Part shown: positions 43,804 through 52,838 of the stretch, piece after piece
Numbering within the stretch: position 1 is the stretch's first letter
How the letters are laid out: the number at the start of each line of letters is the position of its first letter
NCBI GenBank assembly: GCA_903889565.1
Contig: CAISYC010000036.1
Span: 17,762-81,761, forward strand
Source: an uncultured beta proteobacterium
Lineage (GTDB): Bacteria > Pseudomonadota > Gammaproteobacteria > Burkholderiales > SG8-41
Direction of reading: 5' to 3'
DNA length: 64,000 bases
Notes under the pieces: model-generated
Database searches by the model: none
What the model was told of the DNA's origin: nothing
Seen by the model: only the letters and a program-made list of their open reading frames with translations
Translations under genes and position numbers: made by a program

Positions 43804-45990
43804 ATGAAAACCGCCGCCCGTCCCGCGACCGATCTGTCGCGCCGCCAGTTCATCATCGGTTCGGCCGCCGCTGCGGGCGGCCTTGCGGTCGGCTTCAGCC
43901 TGCCGTTTGAAGCACACGCACAAAGCAGCGGCGCCGAAGTCGATGCCTGGGTGGTGATAAAGCCCGACGACAGCTGCGTGGTGCGCTTCCAGCGCACCGA
44001 GATGGGCCAGGGCACGCGCACCGGCATTGCGCAGCTCATTGCCGAGGAACTCGACTGCGACTGGAACAAAATTTCCACCGAATCGGTGACGCCGCAGGAG
44101 AACCTCGCGCGCAAGCGCGTGTGGGGAGAGATGCTGACCGTCGGCAGCCGCGGCATTCGTTTCTCGCACGACACCGTGCGCCGCGGTGGTGCTGCTGCGC
44201 GCACCCTGCTGCTGCAGGCCGCGGCGAACGAATGGAGCGTGCCGGTCGCCGAGCTCACCGTCGATAAAGGCGTGATCCGCCACGCCGCGTCGAATCGCGT
44301 GACAAGCTTCGGCACGATGGCTGCTGCCGCAGCGAAACTGCCGGCGCCGGATCCGAAGACGCTGAAGCTCAAGGATATGCGCGAGTGGAAGATCGCCGGC
44401 AAACCGCTCAAACGCGTCGATACCGCCGGCAAGCTCGACGGCAGTCTCGTTTACGCAATCGACGTCAAACTGCCGGGCCTGCTCAACGCAGCAATCAAGG
44501 ATTGCCCGGTGTTCGGCGGCAAACTCGCCAGCTTCGACGACAGCAAAGCCGTGAATATGCCGGGCGTGCGCAGCGTAATTCGTGTTGATGCCTCGGCCGT
44601 TGCAGTGGTTGCCGACACCTGGTGGCATGCGAAGAAAGCGCTCGATGCCGTCGCCATCGTCTGGGACGAAGGCCCGAACGCCAATGAATCGAGCGCCACC
44701 ATCGCCGCGCGTCTGCAGGACGGCCTGACCACGCGGGACAAGGTACACGCCTTCCGCAATGAAGGCGATGCGTTGAAAGCCATCGACGGCGCGGTGAAAA
44801 AAGTCGAAGGCACCTACAGCACGCCCTTCCTCAATCACGCCACCATGGAACCGATGAACTGCACGGCGCGCGTCACCGCCGACAAAGCCGAAGTGTGGGC
44901 GCCGACACAGGATCTCGAGGGCTGCCACCTGCAGGTGTCGAAAACCTCCGGCCTGCCGCTGGAAAAATGCTTCGTCTACCGCTTCGATCCGGGCGGCGGT
45001 TTCGGCCGCCGCGGACGCGTCTCCGATTTCGCGCGTCAGGCCGTCGATATCGCCAGACATTTTCCGGGCATCCCGATCAAGATGATCTGGTCGCGCGAGG
45101 AAGACATGCAGCACGGCCAGTACCGGCCGATTTCGCAGTGCAAATTCACCGCCGGTCTCGACGCGCAGAATAATCTGGTCGGCATGCATGTGCGCATGTC
45201 GGGCCAGTCGATCAATGCGTGGACCAATCCGTCAGCCATCATCGACGGCTACAAGGACGACCGCCAGTTGCAGGGCTGGTATGCGACAGGCGATCAGCAG
45301 CTCGGTTACACCATTCCCAATCTGCTGATCGAATACGCGATCCGCAACACCCATGTGCCAGTCGGCACCTGGCGCGGCGTCAACGTGCCGCAGAACGGCT
45401 TCTACATGGAGTGCTTCATCGATGAAGTGGCGCGCGCGGCCGGCGTCGATGCGGTGGAATTCCGTCGCGGCCTCATGCGCAATCATCCGAAGCACCTCGC
45501 CATCCTCAATCTCGCCGCAGGGAAAGGCAACTGGGGCAAGCCGCTGCCGAAGGGCGTGTTTCGCGGCGTCGCCCAGTTCATGAGTTACGACACCTATTCG
45601 GCGGCAGTGGCCGAAGTTTCAGTGACGCCGACCGGCGCGGTGCGCGTGCACCGCCTGCTGCTGGCGGTCAATTGCGGCCATGCGGTCAATCCCGGACAGA
45701 TCGAGGCGCAGGTGCAGGGCTCCATCGTCTACGGCCTCTCGGCGGCGCTATGGGGTGAAAACACGGTCGAGAAAGGCCGCATCGTCGAGGCCAATTTCCA
45801 GGACTACCGCGTGCTGCGGCTGGCGGAAATGCCGAAGGTCGAAACCCTCATCGTCGCCAACGGCGATTTCTGGGGCGGCATCGGCGAACCGACCATTGCC
45901 GTGGTCGCACCTGCGGTGGTCAACGCGGTGAGCGCGGCGATCGGCCGGCCGCTGCGCGATCTGCCGTTGAGCAGCCAGAAACTGGTTTAA
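43804..45990 (+). CDS. Xanthine dehydrogenase family molybdopterin-binding subunit, IorB-like
   Basis: 728 aa Mo-containing large subunit of the isoquinoline 1-oxidoreductase beta type. Tat signal LSRRQFIIGSAAAAGG; MGQGTRTGIAQLIAEEL, DPGGGFGRRGR, GTWRGVNVPQNGFYMECF and the C-terminal WGGIGEPTIAV with the catalytic glutamate. These enzymes hydroxylate aldehydes or N-heterocycles with water. The [2Fe-2S] small subunit and a cytochrome subunit, normally adjacent, are absent from the window. GGAGG precedes the ATG. Confidence 0.88.
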   Translation: MKTAARPATDLSRRQFIIGSAAAAGGLAVGFSLPFEAHAQSSGAEVDAWVVIKPDDSCVVRFQRTEMGQGTRTGIAQLIAEELDCDWNKISTESVTPQENLARKRVWGEMLTVGSRGIRFSHDTVRRGGAAARTLLLQAAANEWSVPVAELTVDKGVIRHAASNRVTSFGTMAAAAAKLPAPDPKTLKLKDMREWKIAGKPLKRVDTAGKLDGSLVYAIDVKLPGLLNAAIKDCPVFGGKLASFDDSKAVNMPGVRSVIRVDASAVAVVADTWWHAKKALDAVAIVWDEGPNANESSATIAARLQDGLTTRDKVHAFRNEGDALKAIDGAVKKVEGTYSTPFLNHATMEPMNCTARVTADKAEVWAPTQDLEGCHLQVSKTSGLPLEKCFVYRFDPGGGFGRRGRVSDFARQAVDIARHFPGIPIKMIWSREEDMQHGQYRPISQCKFTAGLDAQNNLVGMHVRMSGQSINAWTNPSAIIDGYKDDRQLQGWYATGDQQLGYTIPNLLIEYAIRNTHVPVGTWRGVNVPQNGFYMECFIDEVARAAGVDAVEFRRGLMRNHPKHLAILNLAAGKGNWGKPLPKGVFRGVAQFMSYDTYSAAVAEVSVTPTGAVRVHRLLLAVNCGHAVNPGQIEAQVQGSIVYGLSAALWGENTVEKGRIVEANFQDYRVLRLAEMPKVETLIVANGDFWGGIGEPTIAVVAPAVVNAVSAAIGRPLRDLPLSSQKLV

Positions 45991-46126
45991 ACCGGCGCCG
46001 GCACTACGCGGCCGCCGCGTCACGTCGCCGCCGTCGTTGCGCTTGACACCCCGCAGTCCGCGGTGGGATAGTTTTCGCGGGCACGGCTTCGCGACAACGC
46101 ATCGCGCCGGCCCGGGGGAGAACCGG

Positions 46127-46519
46127 ATGAAATCGCACTGGATCGCGCTTGCAGCCGCCGCACTGTGCGCACTGGCGACGCCGCTGCACGCCCATCACGG
46201 CGTGGCCGCCTACGACATGACGACGCTGACCAGCGTCACCGGCACGGTGCGCGAATTCGACTGGTCGAATCCGCACGCCACCATCTACATCGAAGCGCCC
46301 GATGACAAGGGCGCAGTGCGCAAGTGGGAAGTCGAGACCAACAGTCCCAATCTGCTCAACCGCGCCGGCTGGACGCGCGACACCGTGAAGCCGGGCATGC
46401 AGATGACGATTTTCGGCTTCAAGGGCAAGGACGGCGCGGCCACCATGCGCATGGAAAAAATCGTCATGCCCGACGGCCGCGAGATCACGCCGGCCAACGT
46501 CAACGCCAACAGCAAGTAA
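46127..46519 (+). CDS. DUF6152 family exported protein
   Basis: 130 aa with signal peptide ending PLHA-HHGVAAYD. Body: SVTGTVREFDWSNPHATIYIEAPDD and EVETNSPNLLNRAGWTRDTVKPG, a small beta-barrel-like fold. GGGGGAG precedes ATG 46127. No function is established. It opens a four-gene unit running to 48891. Confidence 0.85.
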   Translation: MKSHWIALAAAALCALATPLHAHHGVAAYDMTTLTSVTGTVREFDWSNPHATIYIEAPDDKGAVRKWEVETNSPNLLNRAGWTRDTVKPGMQMTIFGFKGKDGAATMRMEKIVMPDGREITPANVNANSK

Positions 46520-46554
46520 GCCTTTTAACGCCGCCGGCAACGGGAGCAGGCCCT

Positions 46555-47049
46555 ATGGAAACGCTGGTCGCATGGTGCCAGTGGCTCGAACACACGCGCA
46601 TCGCCACGCAGATCCGCGAATCGCTGTGGGTGTTTCCGGCGATCGAAACCACCCACCTGCTGGCGATGATCGTGTTCGTCGGCAGCATCGGCTCGCTGGA
46701 TCTGCGGCTGCTCGGATTCGCGTGGAAAGGCGAACGCGTCTCGCAACTCAGCGCGCGCCTGCTGCCATGGGCGATTGCCGGATTTTTCGCGATGGCGCTG
46801 ACCGGTCTGCTGCTGTTCATCTCAAACGCCGCCAAGCTCTACCTCAACAATACGATGTTTCAGCTCAAGCTCGGGCTCATCGTGCTCGCCGGGATCAATG
46901 CGCTGGCGTTTCATTTCACCATCTACCAGCGCGTGACGGCGTGGGATCTGTCACCGGTCACACCGCTGCACGCGCGGCTGGCCGGCGCCGCCTCGCTGCT
47001 GCTGTGGATCGGCGTCGTCATCGGCGGCCGCTGGACCGGATTCGTTTAG
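46555..47049 (+). CDS. DUF6644-type membrane protein
   Basis: 164 aa with four hydrophobic helices. N-terminal half has ESLWVFPAIETTHLLAMIVF, with a His in TM1 typical of this small haem-protein-like family; later LKLGLIVLAGINALAFHFT and a C-terminal LLLWIGVVIGGRWTGFV. Conserved histidines in membrane helices suggest haem or metal binding but no signature confirms it. It lies 35 nt after the DUF6152 gene. Confidence 0.8.
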   Translation: METLVAWCQWLEHTRIATQIRESLWVFPAIETTHLLAMIVFVGSIGSLDLRLLGFAWKGERVSQLSARLLPWAIAGFFAMALTGLLLFISNAAKLYLNNTMFQLKLGLIVLAGINALAFHFTIYQRVTAWDLSPVTPLHARLAGAASLLLWIGVVIGGRWTGFV

Positions 47050-47061
47050 GCGGATGGAAGC

Positions 47062-47763
47062 ATGAGAACATTCGCAGGCTGCGCACTCATGCTGATCGCG
47101 GCGCTGTTCGCGCAGGGCGCCGTCGCCGCCGGTGATCTCTTCGGCGTGTGGTCGCCGCGCGGCCAGACCATCACCTTCAGCGCGACCGATCCGCAGTTCA
47201 AACAGGCCGACGACATGCCGATGCAGCCGTGGGCGCTGGAAAAATTCCGCCACACAAAATCCGGCTACGGCCCGCATGCCACCCCGGAATCCGAAGATCC
47301 GACCTTCCAGTGTTATCCGCCGGGGATGCCGCTGATCCTGCTGATTCCGTTTCCGCTCGAAATCATCGAGGCCCGCGACCGCATCGTGATGTATTTCGAA
47401 TACAGCAATCTGCTGCGGCAGATATTCATGGACGGGCGGCCACACCCCGCCGATCTGCAACCCACCTACATGGGGCATTCGACCGGCCGCTGGGAGGGTG
47501 ACACGCTGGTCGTCGATACCGTCGGGCTCACCGACAAATCGTGGCTGGACCGCGCCGGCCATCCGCATTCGGATGCGCTGCATATTGTCGAGCGCATGCG
47601 TCGCCTCGATCACGAAACGCTGGAAATCGATCTCACCTTCGATGACGCCAAGGCCTACACGCGACCGTGGAAAGGCCGCAAGCTCTATACCTTCCGGCCC
47701 GGCTGGGAAATCATGGAATACGTCTGTGCCGACAATTTCAGGAAACCCGCCGCCGCCAAATAA
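47062..47763 (+). CDS. Exported protein of unknown function
   Basis: 233 aa with signal peptide ending GAVAA-GDLFGVW. Recurrent segments are FQCYPPGMPLILLIPFPLEI, STGRWEGDTLVVDTVGLTDKSW and GHPHSDALHIVERMRRLD, seen in many uncharacterised proteobacterial and acidobacterial proteins. Histidines and acidic residues in these blocks could form a metal site. It is linked to the DUF6152 and DUF6644 genes and followed 12 nt later by an NHL-propeller lipoprotein. Confidence 0.78.
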   Translation: MRTFAGCALMLIAALFAQGAVAAGDLFGVWSPRGQTITFSATDPQFKQADDMPMQPWALEKFRHTKSGYGPHATPESEDPTFQCYPPGMPLILLIPFPLEIIEARDRIVMYFEYSNLLRQIFMDGRPHPADLQPTYMGHSTGRWEGDTLVVDTVGLTDKSWLDRAGHPHSDALHIVERMRRLDHETLEIDLTFDDAKAYTRPWKGRKLYTFRPGWEIMEYVCADNFRKPAAAK

Positions 47764-47775
47764 AAAGGAATGCCG

Positions 47776-48891
47776 ATGCGCTTTTTTTCATGCTTGATTG
47801 CCGGACTGCTGTGCGCGGTGTTGTTGGCGGGCTGTGCATCGCAGGTGCCGCTGCAAACGGCGGAGGTTCCGCGTTACAGAGTTGATGCAAGCTGGCCGAA
47901 GCAACTGCCGAACAAATGGATGATCGGCCAGGTCAGCGGCATGGCCGTGGACAAGCATGACCACATCTGGGTGTTGCAGCGCCCGCGCACGCTGACACCC
48001 GACGAGGCGTGGGCAGCGCAGAATCCGCCCAAGGGCGAATGCTGCGTACCGGCGCCGGCGGTGCTGGTATTCGATGTCGAGGGCAATCTGCTCAAATCAT
48101 GGGGCGGCCCCGGCCACGTGCCCGACTGGCCGGTGTCGGAACACGGCATCCATGTCGATGCCAATGACGACGTGTGGCTGGCCGGCGCCGGCGAAGGCGA
48201 CATCGTGTTGAAGTTCGACAACGACGGCAAATTTCTGATGAAAATCGGCGAGCGCCCCAAAGGCCGGCAATTACAGAACAACCAGTCGGCGCAGCCCGGC
48301 CGCATCGCCGGCATGGAGGTCGATGAGGCCGCGCGAGAGATCTATCTTGCCGACGGTTACCTCAACCGCCGCGTTGCCGTCTACGACGCCGACACCGGCG
48401 CCTTCAAGCGCGGCTGGGGCGCCTACGGCATTCCGCTGTCGGCGATCGACAACGACACGCCGCCGGCCTACGACCCCGCGGTGATCTCGAAACAATTCAC
48501 CAACCCGGTGCACTGCGCGCACATCTCCAACGACGGCATGGTCTATGTCTGCGACCGCGGCGGCAACCGTATTCAGGTCTTCACCAGGCAGGGCCAATTC
48601 ATCAAGGAATTTTTCGTAGATCGCTCGATCCGCGAGCGCGGCTCGGCCGGCACGCTGCATTTCTCGCGCGACCCGCAGCAGAAATATCTGGTGATCGGCG
48701 ACATCGTCAACAACGTGATGTGGATCCTGCAGCGCGAGGACGGCAAGATCGTCGGCCGCTTCGGCAGCCACGGCCGCAATGCCGGCCAGTGGCACTGGCT
48801 GCATGTGGCGACCGAGGATTCAAAGGGCAGTATTTATACCGGCGAGGTCGATACCGGGAAGCGCATTCAGAAGTTTGTACGGGAAAACTAG
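47776..48891 (+). CDS. NHL/six-bladed beta-propeller lipoprotein (PAL-like)
   Basis: 371 aa. The signal ends in lipobox VLLAGC. Repeated propeller strands follow: GMAVDKHDHIWVLQRP, VFDVEGNLLKSWGG, HGIHVDANDDVWLAG, GMEVDEAAREIYLADGYLN, FGSHGRNAGQWHWLH. The fold resembles the lyase domain of peptidylglycine amidating enzymes and NHL proteins. ATG 47776 has AAAGG 7 nt upstream; the ATG at 47770 is directly on the ribosome site. Likely envelope-bound; ligand unknown. Confidence 0.85.
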   Translation: MRFFSCLIAGLLCAVLLAGCASQVPLQTAEVPRYRVDASWPKQLPNKWMIGQVSGMAVDKHDHIWVLQRPRTLTPDEAWAAQNPPKGECCVPAPAVLVFDVEGNLLKSWGGPGHVPDWPVSEHGIHVDANDDVWLAGAGEGDIVLKFDNDGKFLMKIGERPKGRQLQNNQSAQPGRIAGMEVDEAAREIYLADGYLNRRVAVYDADTGAFKRGWGAYGIPLSAIDNDTPPAYDPAVISKQFTNPVHCAHISNDGMVYVCDRGGNRIQVFTRQGQFIKEFFVDRSIRERGSAGTLHFSRDPQQKYLVIGDIVNNVMWILQREDGKIVGRFGSHGRNAGQWHWLHVATEDSKGSIYTGEVDTGKRIQKFVREN

Positions 48892-48910
48892 CAATACTTC
48901 AAAATCAAAT

Positions 48911-49127
48911 TCGCCGGGAGCGGCCCGGCGGCCGGTTTCTTTTCTTGTCTCGCCAAGAAAAGAAACCAAAAGAAGGCGACCCCCGGTTCGCCGGTCCTTC
49001 GGACTACCCTGCGCTGCTCGCCACGCCGGGCGGCTGCGGAACTCGCCCTCGCAAAAACGCGAGGGCTCGGACAGTCCTCGCCGACTACCCCCGTCGTGGC
49101 TGTGCAGCTCGGCGGCTCTCAGGGGGA
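48911..49127 (-). repeat. Dispersed repeat, copy 2 (short form with hairpin)
   Basis: Inverted relative to copies 1 and 4. It includes a perfect 14-bp inverted repeat ggtttcttttcttg/caagaaaagaaacc (48934-48967), then gaaggcgacccccggttcgc, the ccctcgcaaaaacgcgaggg hairpin and cggctctcaggggg. It lies between convergent genes, so the hairpins could end both transcripts. Confidence 0.75.
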
Positions 49128-49179
49128 AGAAGAAATGGGGACCGCGACCTGAACGACGCTATCAATGCAGGATAGACCG

Positions 49180-50784
49180 CTATTTTGACTGCAGATCAAC
49201 AGCCCGCGCGCGCAACGACTTGTCGGCCTTCAGCTTCTCCTTCGCCACCTTGTGCGTCGGCGTATGCGGCAACTGATCGACGAACACCACGAAGCGCGGC
49301 ACCTTCATCGCCGCCAGCCGCTCCGCGCACCAGGCGCGGATTTCTTCGGCGGTGACTTTGACGTCAGGCTTGGTGATGATAGCGACGAGAATTTCGTCTT
49401 CGCCCAGCTCCGACGGTACAGCGATTGCGGCCACCTCGAACACGCCGGGATGCGACTGCACCACGCGGTCGATTTCAGCACCGGCGATATTCTCGCCGCG
49501 GCGCCGGATTATGTCCTTCTTGCGCGAGATAAAGGTGTAATAGCCGTCAGCATCGCGCTTGACCAGATCGCCGGTCATGAACCAGCCGTCCTTGAACGAA
49601 TTCTTCGTCTGCTCCGGATCGCGGAAGTAACCCTGCATGACGATCGGATGCTTGACCCAGAATTCGCCGATCACATCGGCGCCGACTTCATTGCCGTCGT
49701 CATCGACCACCTTGCACTGTGCCCACGGCCGCGCCGGATCAGGATGCCGCCCCGGCGGCCCCATGGTGCCCTGCTTGTTCGGTCCTTCGAGGGGGTTACA
49801 GCAAACGCCGGGAATCTCCGTCATGCCGAAGCCGCCCATCAGATAGGGAATGTGGAATTCCTTGCTGAATACCTCGACGATGTCGGCGCGCGCGCCGTAG
49901 AGCTTGGTGACCTTGTGTTCCGGACGGAACTCGCTGCGCGGACGCCGCGCGAGTATGCGGCCGACCGCCTCGATAATGTTGACCTGGGTAACGCCGTGTT
50001 CCACACAGACATTCCAGAACTCGGAAGCCGAAAAACGCTGCATCAATATCAATGTCGCGCCCGCCGCCAGCGCACCGGCGAGCGAATAAAACAGCGCGTT
50101 GACGTGAAACATCGGCAGCACCACCATCATGCGTTCGTCGGGCTGCAGCCACACGCGGGAAATATTCGCCTCACCCGCAGTGATGAAGTTGCGCTGACTG
50201 TGCATCGCGCCCTTAGGGAACCCGGTAGTACCGGAGGTGTAGATGATGAGACAGGTATCATCGGCGCCGCCGGCAGTCGGCAACGCTGCATTGCCGCTCT
50301 GCGCGATCAAGTCGAAGAAATTCGGCGCGTCCTGCTCCGCGCCGTCGATCAAGGAAAACCACGGCGCCGGCGTGATTGCGGCCGCCGCCTCGCGCGCCAC
50401 CGCCAGCCCCTCGCTGCCGCAAATAACTGCAGTAACCGCGGCATGCTTCAGCACGTAACCGAGTTCCTGCACGCCGTATTCGGGATTGCTCGGCACCATG
50501 ATGGCGCCGATGCGCGCGCAGGCAAACAGCAGCAGCGGATGCGCATCACTGTTGCGGGCGACGATGGAAACGCGATCGCCTTTGTTGATGCCGCGCGCGG
50601 TCAGCGCGCGCGCGAGCTGTTGCACGGCGTCATCGAAGGCCTGCCAGGTCCATGACTTGCCCTGATGGACGAGAAACTCGCGCTGCGCGCCGGCCTTGAG
50701 GCGGTTGGCAAAGGCGCCGGCCAGCGTGTAGTCGTGCGGCGAATAAAGGTTCAGTACCTCGAGCGGTGTCTTCATCGCATCCAT
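49180..50784 (-). CDS. AMP-dependent acyl-CoA synthetase (CaiC-like)
   Basis: 534 aa ligase forming an acyl-AMP then acyl-CoA. Motifs: IIYTSGTTGFPKGAMHSQ (P-loop-like A3), GGFGMTEIPGV (A5), DGWFMTGDLVKRDADGYY (A7) and SRKKDIIRRRGENIAGAEID (A8), with the C-terminal lysine in THKVAKEKL. ATG 50784 overlaps the stop of the upstream lactonase gene (TAATG). It resembles crotonobetaine/carnitine-CoA ligase and 4-coumarate ligase relatives; the acid activated is unknown. Confidence 0.88.
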   Translation of the reverse strand: MDAMKTPLEVLNLYSPHDYTLAGAFANRLKAGAQREFLVHQGKSWTWQAFDDAVQQLARALTARGINKGDRVSIVARNSDAHPLLLFACARIGAIMVPSNPEYGVQELGYVLKHAAVTAVICGSEGLAVAREAAAAITPAPWFSLIDGAEQDAPNFFDLIAQSGNAALPTAGGADDTCLIIYTSGTTGFPKGAMHSQRNFITAGEANISRVWLQPDERMMVVLPMFHVNALFYSLAGALAAGATLILMQRFSASEFWNVCVEHGVTQVNIIEAVGRILARRPRSEFRPEHKVTKLYGARADIVEVFSKEFHIPYLMGGFGMTEIPGVCCNPLEGPNKQGTMGPPGRHPDPARPWAQCKVVDDDGNEVGADVIGEFWVKHPIVMQGYFRDPEQTKNSFKDGWFMTGDLVKRDADGYYTFISRKKDIIRRRGENIAGAEIDRVVQSHPGVFEVAAIAVPSELGEDEILVAIITKPDVKVTAEEIRAWCAERLAAMKVPRFVVFVDQLPHTPTHKVAKEKLKADKSLRARAVDLQSK

Positions 50785-51704
50785 TACAGGTGCGAAAAGA
50801 GTTGTTTGCCCGCCACCGGCAGCTGCGCCTTCAGTATCACGCCGTGTTCGGCCTCGGTGATGTAGAGCGTCTTGCGGTCCGGCCCGCCGTAGGCGAGATT
50901 GGTGGTGCGCATGCCGGCGCATGATTTGATGCGAAAGAGCGGCTCGCCCAGGCGGCTGAAGATCCACACGGTGCCGAAGCCGGCATGCACGATCGCCAGA
51001 TTGCCCTCTTCATCGAGCGCCATGCCGTCGGGGCCGGTCGGGCTGCCCGAGAGCTGGATGAAAATGCCGCATTTGCTCACCCCCTTGTAGTCGGGCAGCA
51101 GCGGCAGGCTGTTGATGCGGTTGCGGCGCGTCTCCGCGACGTAGAGAATTTTTTCGTCCTTCGACAACACGAGACCGTTGGGGCCGGCAAAACCCTTGAA
51201 CAGCAGATCGAGTTCGCCGGAAGCACGCAGGCGGTAGACGCGGCCGGTCGGATCCTCGAGCGCGCTCTGGCCCTGATCGGTGAAATACAGGTCGCCGTTC
51301 GCCGCAAAGGTGAGGTCGTTGAGTCCCTTGAAGCCCTCGTGATGGGGGCGGTCGAGCACGACGCGCATCTTGCCGCTCGGGATTTCGAATTCAAGCAGGC
51401 CCAGCTTGTGATCCGCCACCAGCAGGCGTTTGCCGTCCTTGTGCACGCGCAATCCGTTGGGCTCGCCGCCGTATTCAGCGAACACTTCCCATGTGCCGGC
51501 AGGCGAAATCTTGAATATGCGCCCGTAGGGAATATCGGTGCAATACAGATTGCCCTCGCGGTCGAACGACGGGCCTTCGAGAAAGGAATGCAGTTTGCCG
51601 GCGCGACGCTCCGCCACCCACGCCGAATATTTTTCGGTGTTGTGCAGTTCCTTCGGCAGCGCGGTGAAGATTTCGGTCTGAATGACGGGCGGTGCGGCGT
51701 ACAT
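50784..51704 (-). CDS. SMP-30/gluconolactonase family protein
   Basis: 306 aa six-bladed propeller lactonase. Metal ligands are expected at E in LEGPSFDREG (~44), N in PNGLVLSKDE and D in GPDGMALDEEG; all are present. GGEPNGLRVHKDGKRLLVADH and DLTFAANGDLYFTDQG are typical blades. No signal peptide. It probably opens a lactone to an acid that the adjacent CoA ligase activates. Confidence 0.88.
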   Translation of the reverse strand: MYAAPPVIQTEIFTALPKELHNTEKYSAWVAERRAGKLHSFLEGPSFDREGNLYCTDIPYGRIFKISPAGTWEVFAEYGGEPNGLRVHKDGKRLLVADHKLGLLEFEIPSGKMRVVLDRPHHEGFKGLNDLTFAANGDLYFTDQGQSALEDPTGRVYRLRASGELDLLFKGFAGPNGLVLSKDEKILYVAETRRNRINSLPLLPDYKGVSKCGIFIQLSGSPTGPDGMALDEEGNLAIVHAGFGTVWIFSRLGEPLFRIKSCAGMRTTNLAYGGPDRKTLYITEAEHGVILKAQLPVAGKQLFSHL

Positions 51705-51842
51705 GGCAAAGCTCCTCGACAGTTATGCGGCGCGAATATCGTTCGTTCGGGCGGCACCGGGAAGGCCGCCGAATTCCGCTTATAATCCGCGACAGCGAAT
51801 CGGCAAAAGTCCGAACTTTACACCACCACGAGGAGCGCCGTC

Positions 51843-52820
51843 ATGATCCAGCCCGTGCGAAACGCCTTGTTGTTCGCATTGAGCGCGACCGGGGCATGCA
51901 TCGCAACTTGTGCGGATGCGCAAAACTTCCCGGTGAAGCCGGTGCGCGCAGTGGTCGGTTTCGCCGCAGGCTCGAGCACCGATGTCGCGATGCGCCTGAT
52001 CAGTCCGCGTCTCGGCGAGTTATGGGGACAGCAGGTCATCGTTGACAACCGCGCCGGCGCCGGCGGCAATATCGCGGCGGAATTCACCGCCAAGGCGCCG
52101 CCCGACGGCTACACCTTTCTGTTCGCCAACGGCGGCATCGCAATCGCGCAGTCCTATTACACCAGCCTGCAATACAACGCGCTGAAGGATCTCGCCCCGG
52201 TCGCATTGGTGACATCAATGCCGCACATCGTATGCAGCAATCTGTCGTTTCCGGCCAGGAGCATCCGCGAACTCGTCACCCTCGCCAAAGCGCGACCGGG
52301 CGAAATCATGTTTTCCTCTGCGGGCATCGGCAATTCCGATCACATGGCCGGCGAACTGCTGGGTTACATGACGGGCAGCAAATTCACCCATGTGCCCAAC
52401 AAGGGCGGACCGCAGGCCTTGCAGCAGGTGATTTCGGGCGAAGTCGTGTTCTATTTCGCCGGCCTGCCGGTATGCCTGCCCTTCGTCAAAAGCGGTCGCG
52501 TGCGCGGCCTTGCCGTGACCACGGCGAAGCGCTCGCCGGCCGCGCCCGACATTCCGACCATGCAGGAGGCCGGTGTGGCCGGCTACCAGCACAGCCTGTG
52601 GAACGCCGTCTTCGCGCCGGCCGGAACACCGCCCGCGCTGGTCGCCAAAATCAGCGAAGACATCGGCCGCGTGACGCGCCTGCCCGACGTGCAGGAACGC
52701 TTCGCCACTTTCGGCATCGAGGCGGTGGCCGGCACGCCGGCGCAGTTCGACCAGTTCTTCCGCGCCGAAGTCGAAAAATGGGCCAAGGTCGTCAAGGCCA
52801 CCGGCATCCACGGCGAGTAG
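51843..52820 (+). CDS. Bug-family substrate-binding protein (7 of 9)
   Basis: 325 aa. Signal peptide to ADA-QNFP. The binding loop reads VGFAAGSSTDVAMR, replacing the usual PGG with AGSS, then VIVDNRAGAGGNIA and PPDGYT. HVPNKGGPQALQQVISGEV replaces the usual HVPYKG. C-terminus VEKWAKVVKATGI. Divergent from the lactonase and convergent with prpD. GAGGAG precedes the ATG. Altered loop residues suggest a different ligand from the other receptors. Confidence 0.9.
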   Translation: MIQPVRNALLFALSATGACIATCADAQNFPVKPVRAVVGFAAGSSTDVAMRLISPRLGELWGQQVIVDNRAGAGGNIAAEFTAKAPPDGYTFLFANGGIAIAQSYYTSLQYNALKDLAPVALVTSMPHIVCSNLSFPARSIRELVTLAKARPGEIMFSSAGIGNSDHMAGELLGYMTGSKFTHVPNKGGPQALQQVISGEVVFYFAGLPVCLPFVKSGRVRGLAVTTAKRSPAAPDIPTMQEAGVAGYQHSLWNAVFAPAGTPPALVAKISEDIGRVTRLPDVQERFATFGIEAVAGTPAQFDQFFRAEVEKWAKVVKATGIHGE

Positions 52821-52838
52821 CCGGCCAACGCCGCGAAT

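Noticed and set aside
43789..45189. Long minus-strand open frame opposite the Mo-hydroxylase gene
   Set aside because: No domain or motif is recognisable, while the plus frame has all signatures of a molybdopterin subunit.
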